Source: Sulfurimonas sp. (GTDB lineage Bacteria > Campylobacterota > Campylobacteria > Campylobacterales > Sulfurimonadaceae). Taken from it: a stretch of DNA of 53,605 bases. Positions 1-8,851 of this stretch are shown piece by piece; position 1 is the stretch's first letter; each line of letters starts with the position of its first letter. A model generated the notes under the pieces. That model saw only the letters and a list, made by a program, of their open reading frames with translations. It had not been told where the DNA came from and did not search any database. The stretch is taken from NCBI GenBank assembly GCA_028689055.1, contig JAQTWZ010000010.1, positions 3,231 through 56,835 of the forward strand, in the 5' to 3' direction. A program made the translations under genes and the position numbers.

Positions 1-506
1 TTGAAGTCGCGTTTTGGAGGTAACTCTTTTTTCTCTTTCTCTTTTTGTCGCATTGCTTTGAGCTCTTCTTTGAGTTTTGCGTTTGCTATATCTTTTTTGG
101 TGACATAACCATATCCGGGACGAATCTCTTGTTTGATAACTCGGCCGATAACAGTCTCTATCGGATAAAGAAGTTTTTGTTCGGCTATATCCACTATTGT
201 CACTGCTTTTACAGTCGCTTTGGAGACTCTATCAAAATAGCTTTGCGCGCTCTGAGGAAGGTCAAAGTTGATAAGAACTTCACATTTTGTCTGAGGCATT
301 TCAGAGAGTTCTTCATCGCTCATGACACGGATTTGTGGATTGTTGATATGTTCTTTGAGTTTGCCTGCGTTTTTAGAAGTGATGATTAGGATATCTGCGC
401 CTGCGTTTTCTTCCATCACCTCAGAAAGCAGTTGCTTTTTTTTGTGTTCAAAACATTGATAAATACGGTGATTGTTCGCTTTTATGGAGATAGAATTGGC
501 TGGCAT
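1..506 (-). CDS. Degenerate helicase-C-like protein (3' end outside window)
   Basis: An open frame runs on the minus strand from an ATG at 506 to the window edge (168 codons, no stop), so the C-terminus is missing. The start MPANSISIKANNHR is preceded by a weak AGGA. Residues about 75-125 (VLINFDLPQSAQSYFDRVSKA) follow the layout of the last part of a DEAD-box RecA2 domain, where the helicase next door has [20 protein letters not shown]. The arginine-rich motif VI is lost and there is no room for the ATP-binding first domain. The visible end is a charged helix (KLKEELKAMRQKEKEKKE). It is divergent from the helicase at 607. I infer a non-catalytic RecA2-like protein; the function is unknown. 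Confidence 0.75.
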   Translation of the reverse strand, partial: MPANSISIKANNHRIYQCFEHKKKQLLSEVMEENAGADILIITSKNAGKLKEHINNPQIRVMSDEELSEMPQTKCEVLINFDLPQSAQSYFDRVSKATVKAVTIVDIAEQKLLYPIETVIGRVIKQEIRPGYGYVTKKDIANAKLKEELKAMRQKEKEKKELPPKRDF

Positions 507-606
507 GAAGAGTTCCTAGGATGGAGGGATTTATATTATATTGAAATTATAGCGCATAGCTGCATAAATTATGCTATGATGGAAGGATATTAAGATTAGG
601 ATATTT

Positions 607-1875
607 ATGTCATTTGAAACTCTCGGATTATGCAAAGAGCTATTAAAAGCGATTAAAGAACAAGGCTATGAAACGCCGACACCCATTCAACGACAGGCCA
701 TACCTGTTATACTCGATAAAAAAGATATTTTAGCAGGAGCACAAACAGGAACCGGTAAAACGGCAGGTTTTACTCTGCCTATGCTTGAACTTCTCAGCCG
801 TGCGAAACACGCAAAAGGGCACCATATAAAAGCCCTCATCCTCACACCTACACGTGAACTGGCGGCGCAGGTCGGTGAGAGTGTAGAGCTTTATGGAAAA
901 CACCTTCCTTTCAAATCCACGGTCATATTTGGAGGCGTCAAAATAGGACCTCAAATAAGCAAACTAAAAGGCGGCGTTGACATCGTTGTCGCAACACCGG
1001 GAAGACTTCTCGACCACCTCATGCAAAAGACGATAGATCTCTCTCATGTAAGTTTTCTTATTCTTGACGAAGCGGATAGAATGCTTGATATGGGTTTTAT
1101 CAACGATATCAAAAAGGTTTTGGCAGTTTTGCCAAAACAAAGACAAAACCTTCTTTTCTCAGCGACCTATTCTCAAGAGATCAAACAACTCTCCGATAGA
1201 CTTCTCAATGCTCCGACGCTTATAGAAGTCGCGCGTGCGAATACTTCGAGTGAGATCGTTGAGCAGAGTGTTTATCTAGTGGATTGTGAGAGAAAACGCG
1301 AACTTTTGACGCATCTCATCAATGAAGGCAAATGGAAACAGGTTTTGGTATTTACCCGTACAAAACACGGCGCAAACCGCCTCAGCGCGCAGCTTGAAAA
1401 AGACGGTATCACATCTGCGGCTATTCATGGAAACAAGAGTCAAAACGCAAGAACAAAAGCCCTTGATGATTTCAAACAAGGGCTTGTGCGTGTTTTGGTA
1501 GCAACAGACATCGCAGCAAGAGGTATAGATATCGACCAACTCCCTCATGTAGTCAACTTCGAGCTTCCAAATGTGAGTGAGGATTATGTCCACAGAATAG
1601 GGCGAACAGGGCGTGCAGGCAATCAAGGTGAGGCTATCTCACTTGTCTGTATAGATGAACATGAGTATTTGGCAAATATCGAAAAACTTATCAAAAAAGA
1701 TATACAAAAAATAGCACTCAAAGGCTTCAAACCCGATCCTAGCATCAAAGCAGAAGCTATCAATATGGGCGGCAATCGCGGTGCGCGAAACAAACCAAGA
1801 GGCACAGGTGCAAAAGCTCCCGCAAATAAACCAAGATCTGGTCAAAGCAGAAACGCAGGCAGGCCGCAGAAATAA
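607..1875 (+). CDS. rhlE: DEAD-box ATP-dependent RNA helicase (RhlE-like)
   Basis: This 422-residue protein carries the full DEAD-box set in order: Q motif (TPIQRQAIP, 25-33), Walker A (AQTGTGKT, 45-52), PTRELAAQ (81-88), GG, TPGR (130-133), DEAD (154-157), SAT, ARGIDI and [10 protein letters not shown]. The last 40 residues are a basic Gly/Arg/Lys/Pro tail typical of RhlE-type helicases and likely bind RNA. Expected role: ATP-dependent RNA unwinding in ribosome assembly or mRNA decay. The ATG is preceded by TTAGGA, and a TATGAT -10-like box lies at about 572-577. The RhlE subfamily is inferred from length and tail. Confidence 0.93.
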   Translation: MSFETLGLCKELLKAIKEQGYETPTPIQRQAIPVILDKKDILAGAQTGTGKTAGFTLPMLELLSRAKHAKGHHIKALILTPTRELAAQVGESVELYGKHLPFKSTVIFGGVKIGPQISKLKGGVDIVVATPGRLLDHLMQKTIDLSHVSFLILDEADRMLDMGFINDIKKVLAVLPKQRQNLLFSATYSQEIKQLSDRLLNAPTLIEVARANTSSEIVEQSVYLVDCERKRELLTHLINEGKWKQVLVFTRTKHGANRLSAQLEKDGITSAAIHGNKSQNARTKALDDFKQGLVRVLVATDIAARGIDIDQLPHVVNFELPNVSEDYVHRIGRTGRAGNQGEAISLVCIDEHEYLANIEKLIKKDIQKIALKGFKPDPSIKAEAINMGGNRGARNKPRGTGAKAPANKPRSGQSRNAGRPQK

Positions 1876-1930
1876 GTTATCTGCCTTTTTTGCCGATGTA
1901 TCTGAAATATTTCGGTAGGGAGGGTGTGTT

Positions 1931-2950
1931 ATGAAAATACAAAACTCAAATGTCTCTTTGTCTTCTTCGCACGATCTGCATTATGAGCGAAGTGAAAAGG
2001 AGAGTTTAAAGATGTGGAATACTCCAGAAGAGGCTCCTGAACGTCTGCGAAATAGAGATCGTCTGGAGCTCAGCAAGGATTATAGGTATCAGAAGCAAAG
2101 CGCTGAACTAAGCGGAATTGAGGGTAGTGTCGAAGACGCTGGTTTGGATCCGAAGCTCATGAGTATTATTCGTGCTTTAGAGTCTCTTACCGGCAAGAAA
2201 ATCGATGTCTCATTTTTGAAAAAAGTTGCTCCATCAGACTCCTCTTTTGACTTTTTACAACAAACAGAACAACAAACGCAATTGCAGGGATGGGGAATAG
2301 ACTATCGCTATGAAAAGCATGAGATCCATCAGGAGAGTCTGCAGTTTTCTGCGCAGGGAACTGTGCAGACGCAAGACGGCAGGAAAATCGACTTTTCACT
2401 GGCCCTAAGTATGCAAAACCGTTCAGAGCTACATGAAAGCATAAGTCTCAAAGCTGGAGATGCGCTCATCGATCCGCTTGTTCTCAATTTTGGGACAGGA
2501 ACTGTTTCCTTAAGCACCCTCAAACACAGTTTCGATCTTGATCTTGACGGCAAAAGCGATACCTTCTCTTTTGCAGGAAGTGGAAGCGGATTTTTGGCAC
2601 TCGACAAAAACAGTGACGGTAGTATCAATGACGGAAGTGAACTCTTTGGTCCCTCTCTTGGCAATGGCTTTAAAGAGTTGTCCGCTTATGACAGTGACAA
2701 AAACAACTGGATTGATGAAAATGACAGTGTGTTTGAAAAGCTGCTTATCTGGACGAAAGATGAAAATGGAGAAGAGAATCTCTACGGTTTAAAAGAGAAA
2801 GGAGTTGGGGCACTTTATCTTGGAGCTGTATCCACTGCGTTTGAACTAGAAAGTGCCGGATATACAGCCGGAGCTTTGAAAGAGAGTTCTGTTTTTCTTC
2901 GGGAAAACGGCTCGGTCGGAACTTTGCAGGAGATGGATTTAAAGGCCTAG
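1931..2950 (+). CDS. EF-hand-like calcium-binding protein, function unknown
   Basis: This 339-residue protein has no signal peptide. The N-terminal half is polar and unrecognised. The C-terminal half has three acidic Asp/Asn-rich loops: DLDLDGKSD (about 201-209), DKNSDGSINDGSELFG (about 225-240) and DSDKNNWIDENDSVF (about 253-267). Their DxDxDG spacing is that of EF-hand or dockerin calcium loops. Similar bacterial proteins are usually annotated only as calcium-binding or VCBS-like proteins. The start ATG follows GGGAGGGTGTGTT. It lies 30 bases before the LolA-like gene and may be co-transcribed with it, but a functional link is not shown. Confidence 0.7.
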   Translation: MKIQNSNVSLSSSHDLHYERSEKESLKMWNTPEEAPERLRNRDRLELSKDYRYQKQSAELSGIEGSVEDAGLDPKLMSIIRALESLTGKKIDVSFLKKVAPSDSSFDFLQQTEQQTQLQGWGIDYRYEKHEIHQESLQFSAQGTVQTQDGRKIDFSLALSMQNRSELHESISLKAGDALIDPLVLNFGTGTVSLSTLKHSFDLDLDGKSDTFSFAGSGSGFLALDKNSDGSINDGSELFGPSLGNGFKELSAYDSDKNNWIDENDSVFEKLLIWTKDENGEENLYGLKEKGVGALYLGAVSTAFELESAGYTAGALKESSVFLRENGSVGTLQEMDLKA

Positions 2951-2986
2951 TTAGAATATTGGGAATACAATAAATCAGGAGTGGTG

Positions 2987-3715
2987 GTGCAAAGATTTTT
3001 GATACTTTTTTTACTCTGTGTAACGTTTCTTTTTGCCAATGAGGCGCAGGATATCATCAAAAAGCTTGATGCAAATATGCGCGGGGAAGATATCTATCTC
3101 AAGATGCGCATGCGCGTCGTCTCTGCGTCACATGAGCGAAGCATGGAGATAGAGAGCTTCTCCAAAGGTACGAAGAAAAGCTTCACAAAAATCCTTTATC
3201 CACCAAAAGACGCAGGCATCACTTTTTTGGGCCTTGAGAATCAGATGTGGCAATATGTACCAAAGATAGAACGCGTCATAAAGATCCCGCCTTCGATGAT
3301 GCTGCAAAACTGGATGGGAAGCGATATCACCAACGATGATATGGTCAAACAAAGCTCCATTGTTGATGATTATGATGCTTATATCCTCAAAAAAGAGGGC
3401 GATATCATCACGATAGAACTCATCCCAAAAGAGAGTGCGGCGGTTGTTTGGGGCAAAATCATCACCAACATAGACACTTCAAACTACACTCCCATCAAAG
3501 ATATCTTTTATGACGAAGAAAATAAAGAGGTGCGTTATTTTGTCTATAAAAATGTCAAGCAATTTGGGAAGTACTTTATCCCGACCTATTGGAAGGTAAG
3601 CTCACAAGAGAAACCGGAAAATTTTACGGAGATTTTTCTCGATGAAATCGCGTACGATAGCAAAATCGATGACGCCTACTTTAGCAAAAGTGCTTTAAAA
3701 CGGTTTTCAAAGTAG
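2987..3715 (+). CDS. Outer-membrane lipoprotein-sorting (LolA-like) periplasmic protein
   Basis: The protein starts with a hydrophobic signal peptide (QRFLILFLLCVTFLFA) and is then a beta-rich domain of about 225 residues with the pattern of the LolA-like family annotated as outer membrane lipoprotein-sorting protein (FLGLENQMWQYVPKIERVIKIP, then MMLQNWMGSDITNDDMV). Such proteins accompany FtsX-type ABC permeases, as here. Three GTG codons occur in tandem at 2981, 2984 and 2987. AGGAG ends at 2980, so the third GTG has the best spacing and is chosen. I infer that it carries a lipid or lipoprotein across the periplasm for the transporter encoded downstream. Confidence 0.82.
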   Translation: MQRFLILFLLCVTFLFANEAQDIIKKLDANMRGEDIYLKMRMRVVSASHERSMEIESFSKGTKKSFTKILYPPKDAGITFLGLENQMWQYVPKIERVIKIPPSMMLQNWMGSDITNDDMVKQSSIVDDYDAYILKKEGDIITIELIPKESAAVVWGKIITNIDTSNYTPIKDIFYDEENKEVRYFVYKNVKQFGKYFIPTYWKVSSQEKPENFTEIFLDEIAYDSKIDDAYFSKSALKRFSK

Positions 3716-3723
3716 GTTTGCTT

Positions 3724-4944
3724 ATGTTGCATCTTGCGTTTAAAAATATCCTTTTTTATAAAGGGCGTTCGGTGACTACGGCTGTTTTGACCTTTGTTTC
3801 TGCGATGCTTTTTATCCTCTTCGTCTCTATGCAGGACGGTTCTCACAAGGCTATGCTCAATAATTCTCTCAAAATATACACCGGTGCGATAGAGATCTAT
3901 CACAAAGAGTATAGAGAGCAAGGCGGTAACGAATATCTCATAGAAGATGTCGAGGCGATTACGCAAAAACTTACCAAAATCGAGGGCATAGAAGCCTTTA
4001 GCGCGCGTTACGAGACTTTTGGTCTGCTCAGTACGCATGAAAACTCCGCAGCTACCATGATAGCGGGAATAGTGCCGCAGAAAGAAGAGCAAATCAGCTC
4101 CATAGCAGAGGCTTTGATAGACGGTGAGTTTTTGTCGGAGGAATCGGGAAATTGTCTCTATATGGGTGCAGGTCTTGTGCAGAGACTCTCTTTGAAGTTA
4201 GGTGATGAGGTGGCTTTTGTCGGAGGTGCGAGCGATAACTCTTTTGCGGCGGATATTTTGAAACTCTGCGGTGTTTTTGCGACGGGTTCTTTTGAGTTTG
4301 ATCGCAGCAGTTCTTTTGTCAATAGAGAATATTTTGACACGCTCATGCTCTCACAAAACAAGGCGTCCTATATCACACTCAAAGTGGATGATCTCCAAAA
4401 TGTCGATGCGATAAACAAGAAGATAACGCAGGCACTTGATGATGCGGCGCTGGAATCTCTGACATGGAAAACGCTCATGAAGACGATGGTTGAGGCGATG
4501 GAGGTTGACAGTATCTTCGGTTATATCTCTTTGGCGCTGTTTTTGGTAGTCATCTTTTTTGTCATCATGATTTACGGTTTTATCAATGTCAGCTCACGCA
4601 TCAAAGAGTTCGGCGTGCTCAAATGTATCGGACTCTCAAACGCCAATATCTTTTGGCTGCTTTTGTACGAGATGCTGATCCTCACAAGCTTTGCCATCCT
4701 ACTTGCGGCTCCCATAGCGGGAGCTTTTTGTTATTATTATAGTATCAACCCCATCGTGATAGAAGGAATCGCCGAGATGTATAAGGACTACGGGATACTC
4801 TCTGATGAGATTCCTTTGGATTTTTCCATATTTACCATGAGCTGGAATATTCTGCTTCTCTATATGCTTAATTTTTTGAGTATCTTTTATCCCTATTTTT
4901 ATATCAACTCCTTTAAGCCGATAGAAGCGAGCAGACATGTTTAG
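3724..4944 (+). CDS. ABC transporter permease, FtsX/MacB (LolC/E-like) type
   Basis: This permease of about 406 residues has one N-terminal membrane segment (TAVLTFVSAMLFILFV), a large periplasmic region (MacB-type), and three C-terminal membrane segments (the first about IFGYISLALFLVVIFFVIMIYGF). The FtsX signature stretch RIKEFGVLKCIGLSNANIFW lies between the first and second of these. TTG at 3718 is also in frame, but ATG 3724 is better spaced from AGG at about 3713-3715. The gene overlaps the next permease by 8 bases (ATGTTTAG), which suggests translational coupling. The matching ATPase is about 6 kb downstream, beyond an inserted cassette. Confidence 0.87.
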   Translation: MLHLAFKNILFYKGRSVTTAVLTFVSAMLFILFVSMQDGSHKAMLNNSLKIYTGAIEIYHKEYREQGGNEYLIEDVEAITQKLTKIEGIEAFSARYETFGLLSTHENSAATMIAGIVPQKEEQISSIAEALIDGEFLSEESGNCLYMGAGLVQRLSLKLGDEVAFVGGASDNSFAADILKLCGVFATGSFEFDRSSSFVNREYFDTLMLSQNKASYITLKVDDLQNVDAINKKITQALDDAALESLTWKTLMKTMVEAMEVDSIFGYISLALFLVVIFFVIMIYGFINVSSRIKEFGVLKCIGLSNANIFWLLLYEMLILTSFAILLAAPIAGAFCYYYSINPIVIEGIAEMYKDYGILSDEIPLDFSIFTMSWNILLLYMLNFLSIFYPYFYINSFKPIEASRHV

Positions 4945-6148
4945 GCTTTTGTTGAAAATGGCATGGAAAAACGCATTTGCAAGACCCGCGCGTACTCTGC
5001 TTGTCGTGCTCATGATAGCCGTGAGTATGAGTATGATGCTAGGACTTCAGGGGCTTTATGACGGTATGGCGCAAAATATGTCGGACAAGAACAAACGCAG
5101 TGATAGCGGTGATGTGAGTATGTTTGCACATGAGCACCGTATCACCAGAGATATCAAATATCGCGTCCAAAACGCAGCCGCAATACAAAAAGAACTGGAA
5201 AAAACGCAAGGTGTAAAATCAGTCGTTTTGAGAATAAACGCTGAGGGACTTGCATCCACCGCAAGAAAATCATCTTTTGCCCAGATACGAGGGATAAATC
5301 TCAAGGAAGAAGAGGCGTTTGGAAGATTCAGCGAGTTTCTGCATGAGGGGGCGATAAATCTTGAGGGAAGGTCCGCCATCATCGGGATAGAACTGGCAAA
5401 AACGCTCAAAGTCGGCGTGGGCTCAAAAGTGATTTTTTCCACTCAGGAGAGTAGCGGTGAGATAAACTCTATGGCGCTCAATATCACTGCAATCGTGCAG
5501 ACTACCAATATCGCGCTGGACAATACGGCGATATTTGTTGCAAGAGAAAAAGTGAGCTCTTTTCTTGGGCTAGAAGTAGAGGAGGCGACACAGATAGCTC
5601 TCATGAGCGCTCATGCAGAACTTCCCGAGATACTCAAGGCAAAGTATCTGATGCTGGATGTGAAGAGTTTTTTTGAGATGCAGCCGATGATGCAGATGAT
5701 GGAAGATATGATGTTTATCTTCAACTCCATCACTTTTTTTATCGTCATGAGCGTTGTTTTTGTGGGGATTTTCGGCGTGATGTATGTCTCGGTACTCGAC
5801 CGTATCCGTGAGTTTGGTATTATGCAGGGGATTGGGATGGAGTTTGGTTATATACGCTTGCAGATTTATTTGGAGGCTCTGCTTGTGGGTGTCGCAGGGT
5901 ATATCTTCGGCTCACTACTGGGTTTTTTACTGCTCATCTACCTCAGAGACTATGGACTTGATTTTAGCACTTTTGCGGATGCTTTGCAGAGTTGGGGATA
6001 TGAGACCATCATCTACGGCACGATAAAAATCTCCTATTTTACCACCACATTTTTGGCGATCATGAGCGCCTCAATCTTAAGCGTACTTCTGCCTCTGAGA
6101 AAGATCAAAAAACTCAATCCCATTGATGTGATAAAAGCCGATAAATAG
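4937..6148 (+). CDS. ABC transporter permease, FtsX/MacB (LolC/E-like) type
   Basis: A 403-residue second permease with the same architecture as its neighbour: membrane segment near residues 17-37, a periplasmic domain, then three C-terminal segments (first SITFFIVMSVVFVGIFGVMYV) and the FtsX-like RIREFGIMQGIGMEFGYI. The two probably form a heterodimer. Met-rich stretches (MMQMMEDMM) lie just before the C-terminal membrane block. The gene holds a perfect palindrome built from two overlapping copies of the word CATGAGCG (5602-5615). It ends where the foreign cassette begins. Confidence 0.87.
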   Translation: MFRLLLKMAWKNAFARPARTLLVVLMIAVSMSMMLGLQGLYDGMAQNMSDKNKRSDSGDVSMFAHEHRITRDIKYRVQNAAAIQKELEKTQGVKSVVLRINAEGLASTARKSSFAQIRGINLKEEEAFGRFSEFLHEGAINLEGRSAIIGIELAKTLKVGVGSKVIFSTQESSGEINSMALNITAIVQTTNIALDNTAIFVAREKVSSFLGLEVEEATQIALMSAHAELPEILKAKYLMLDVKSFFEMQPMMQMMEDMMFIFNSITFFIVMSVVFVGIFGVMYVSVLDRIREFGIMQGIGMEFGYIRLQIYLEALLVGVAGYIFGSLLGFLLLIYLRDYGLDFSTFADALQSWGYETIIYGTIKISYFTTTFLAIMSASILSVLLPLRKIKKLNPIDVIKADK

Positions 6149-6343
6149 CCAAAAGATGGGATTCTCCATAAGTGTATCACTCTTTCTTAGGTACTTTTTT
6201 TAGCTGAGCTTTAGTTTTTGGTTTACACTTACTACGGTGAAAGTTGATAGTGAGAGTGTAAAATTTATCATGTTAATCACTAAATTTGACCCATTTCAGA
6301 GTTCGTTTGATACTCAGGATAATTTATTGGCTCCACTGATTTG
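6149..6343. other. Intergenic junction on the left side of the inserted cassette
   Basis: AT-rich gap between the permease stop and the stop of the first cassette gene. It holds a weak inverted repeat (TTTACACT 6222-6229 with AGTGTAAA 6256-6263, loop 26) and GTTCGTTTGATACT at 6301-6314, which recurs with one change on the other side of the cassette. No clear terminator or gene is visible. Confidence 0.5.
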
Positions 6344-7201
6344 TTATGTAGTTGTATGCTTCGCAAGACCTCTTAGAAATTCATAACCTTTATCAGTTAG
6401 CCCATTCTCAAATAGTCCTTCATGCTCTAAGTCTTCTAGATATTCTCTTGGTAACTCATCGGCAATCCTGTCAAATCGTCTTTTGATATATACCTTTGGT
6501 GCTTCTAAAATACGTTCAATACCAACTTTATGTAATATAGTGTCTTTTGTAAAACCAACGAGCATACTGTCTAAGTCAAAGTCAAAATGCTTTTTTCGTC
6601 TATTTATCCTTTCAACTAATAGGCGTTTATTCATTCTACTTAATTCTTTTTGAGCTTCTGTCAGTTCTGTTTCCTTCTCTTTTAACTCTTCTAAAACTTT
6701 TGATTTTTCTTCTTCTTGCAAAGTTGAACGTTCAAGTAGTTTTTGAATAATTTCATTTCTTTCTTGAACTACTTTTTCCACTTCCCCTTTTTCAGTTTCT
6801 ATTTTCTGCTTTGTTTTTTCGACATTGTCTTTTGGATTTTCTTGGAAATGTTGAAGATAATCTCTCATAGAAGTATAACCTTCATCAAGGTTTCGTAAAC
6901 GCTCGCCAAAACCGCTTTCAATTTTTACAAGAAGCTGTGCAATATCCTTGGTAAAATTATAGGTATTATCGTAAAATGTATTGCTTGTTTCAGTTGCTTT
7001 AAAATAAAAAAGAGATGCTAAAGCTACTGAAAACAATGCTAACAGGAGCGACAATAATGTCGGAAAATCTACTGTAAGGTTAATTGGTGTAGTATAAACT
7101 TTATATGACAACACGCCGACTATGCTTAACGTCGAAATTGCTTTTACCCATTCCCATAGATTAAACTTCATAGTTCTGGTTTCATTGGGCTTTTTTTTCA
7201 T
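6344..7201 (-). CDS. Two-TM membrane protein with long coiled coil
   Basis: This 285-residue protein is not a family I recognise by name. A short basic N-terminus (MKKKPNETRTMKF) is followed by two membrane segments (about 20-36, STLSIVGVLSYKVY; and about 47-69, LLSLLLALFSVALASLFYF). Residues about 120-200 are a strongly charged heptad-like coiled coil, and the C-terminal 80 residues are basic then winged-helix-like (EHEGLFENGLTDKGYEFLRG). The start has GGAG about 10 bases upstream. It is last in a minus-strand run after the dGTPase-like and nuclease-like genes, 78 bases behind the latter. I infer a membrane sensor or effector of that cassette. Confidence 0.65.
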   Translation of the reverse strand: MKKKPNETRTMKFNLWEWVKAISTLSIVGVLSYKVYTTPINLTVDFPTLLSLLLALFSVALASLFYFKATETSNTFYDNTYNFTKDIAQLLVKIESGFGERLRNLDEGYTSMRDYLQHFQENPKDNVEKTKQKIETEKGEVEKVVQERNEIIQKLLERSTLQEEEKSKVLEELKEKETELTEAQKELSRMNKRLLVERINRRKKHFDFDLDSMLVGFTKDTILHKVGIERILEAPKVYIKRRFDRIADELPREYLEDLEHEGLFENGLTDKGYEFLRGLAKHTTT

Positions 7202-7279
7202 TTTATCGAGTCTCCTTTTTTGTGCATAACGTTTATCTTCAGTGACACTTTTGTGTTCACTGCTAGTACTCGTTAGATT

Positions 7280-8818
7280 TTAGAATACACTTATAATCAG
7301 TTTTTCAAATTCATTTACATTTGTTTCACAAAAACTTTTTTCGAGTTTAACAAAATTGTCTATAGTCTGGATTTCATTTGAGTCATGTTTGAAAATACCA
7401 TTATGAAATTTCTCTATTCCATGTTCTGTAACTTTTATACTATTATATTCTAGATCTAAATATTCTAATATATCTTGATTCATCATAATATGATTACGTT
7501 GCGTGCATAGAATAAAAGACCTTTCCATGTGAAAATCATTACTTGAATAATACTTTTCTAAAATATTTTCTAGGGAATATTCTTTCTTTTTGTCCCAAAT
7601 TAATGTTCCCTTGTAATATATATTTTTATCTAATAATTTAATATTAAAAAATGGCAATGATGTTTGTGAATCATCTTTTACAAATTTTATTTCTTGATAT
7701 AAGGATAATAAAATATTGGTTGGATTATAAAGTTCAATTTGGATTTCACTTTCTTCATCATTTAAGCTATCTAAAATAATTAAAAATTGACTTTTCCATA
7801 GTTCATTGTTTGATAATATATTATTGACTCTTTCTTTTACTTTTGAAAGTTTTCGTTTATCCGTAATATAAAATTTTTCATTGTAAATAACATTCCCATT
7901 TCCCGTTAATTCTAATACCTCTTCAACTATCATACTGTCTGTTAATATGTCGTTTTTCAAACGACCATATGTATGTATTTCTTGTATCTTCCAGCCTTCT
8001 TTAACTATTAAACTATCAAAGTCCAATGGTCTTCCACGCTCAAGTGGCCCATCTCTGTGGGGAAAAGGATGTGTTAAGTTTAAAGATTTTTCAAAAGAAG
8101 ATAAACTATCTACTTTATGAGAGCCACTTCTTCCTAAGTAACTAGCTTCACCGGTTGGATCAATATTAAGTAGGATCTCATCATATTCTTCTTCAGTTTT
8201 TCGTAACATTGCAAAGTAAATTATAAACTTGTAATTATGAGAATATTCTATACCTTTAGGTCTTTTTAGAGTAAATAATACAAAATCAAATATTTTTTTT
8301 GTTTTCATTACATCAATAAAGCTTTTTAACCCTTTCTTTAATGAGTTTTCTTTTTTATAAAAGCAATATACATGTTCAGGTGAGAATATACGTTCATCTT
8401 TTATTGGCATTGGCTTTATATTGGTATGACTTAAGTACTTTCCAGTGTTGTCTACTTTTAGATCAATACCTTGTATATCATATAAATTATTACTGAAATA
8501 AAATTTTGAGAATGGGATAAATAATTCGTTCCATTCAGTTGAGATGATTATTAATTTGATTTCATCATCATTTACGGCATAAGTTTTTTTAACAAACTCA
8601 GTATATTTTATTACTTCATGAATCGCTTCTCTTGCAGCTGCATTCGACTTTTTTAATTCGATTATCACTAAATTACCATTTTGATCTCTTGCTAATATGT
8701 CAATAAAACAATATTTTTTATCATACTTAACATGTTTTTCTTGATCAATAGGTATTAAGTAAGGGAAATATTTATATAAATATTTATATAAATTTTCTCG
8801 TATATCATTTTCTGTCAT
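7280..8818 (-). CDS. PD-(D/E)XK (NucS/DUF91-like) nuclease-domain protein
   Basis: This 512-residue protein has an N-terminal region that matches the NucS/DUF91 type of PD-(D/E)XK fold: a helix, then FIDILARDQNGNLVIIELKK with D40, E54 and K56 as the likely metal and catalytic triad, followed by a helix with R63, E64 and Y72. Residues about 110-512 are polar, low in GC and unrecognised, and could be a recognition or regulatory domain. GGAGAG precedes the ATG. The gene starts 33 bases after the dGTPase-like gene on the same strand. I infer a DNA- or RNA-cleaving component of a defence-type cassette; its substrate cannot be read from sequence. Confidence 0.7.
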   Translation of the reverse strand: MTENDIRENLYKYLYKYFPYLIPIDQEKHVKYDKKYCFIDILARDQNGNLVIIELKKSNAAAREAIHEVIKYTEFVKKTYAVNDDEIKLIIISTEWNELFIPFSKFYFSNNLYDIQGIDLKVDNTGKYLSHTNIKPMPIKDERIFSPEHVYCFYKKENSLKKGLKSFIDVMKTKKIFDFVLFTLKRPKGIEYSHNYKFIIYFAMLRKTEEEYDEILLNIDPTGEASYLGRSGSHKVDSLSSFEKSLNLTHPFPHRDGPLERGRPLDFDSLIVKEGWKIQEIHTYGRLKNDILTDSMIVEEVLELTGNGNVIYNEKFYITDKRKLSKVKERVNNILSNNELWKSQFLIILDSLNDEESEIQIELYNPTNILLSLYQEIKFVKDDSQTSLPFFNIKLLDKNIYYKGTLIWDKKKEYSLENILEKYYSSNDFHMERSFILCTQRNHIMMNQDILEYLDLEYNSIKVTEHGIEKFHNGIFKHDSNEIQTIDNFVKLEKSFCETNVNEFEKLIISVF

Positions 8819-8851
8819 TTATTTCTCTCCAAAGTATTGTTATAAGCTTAG

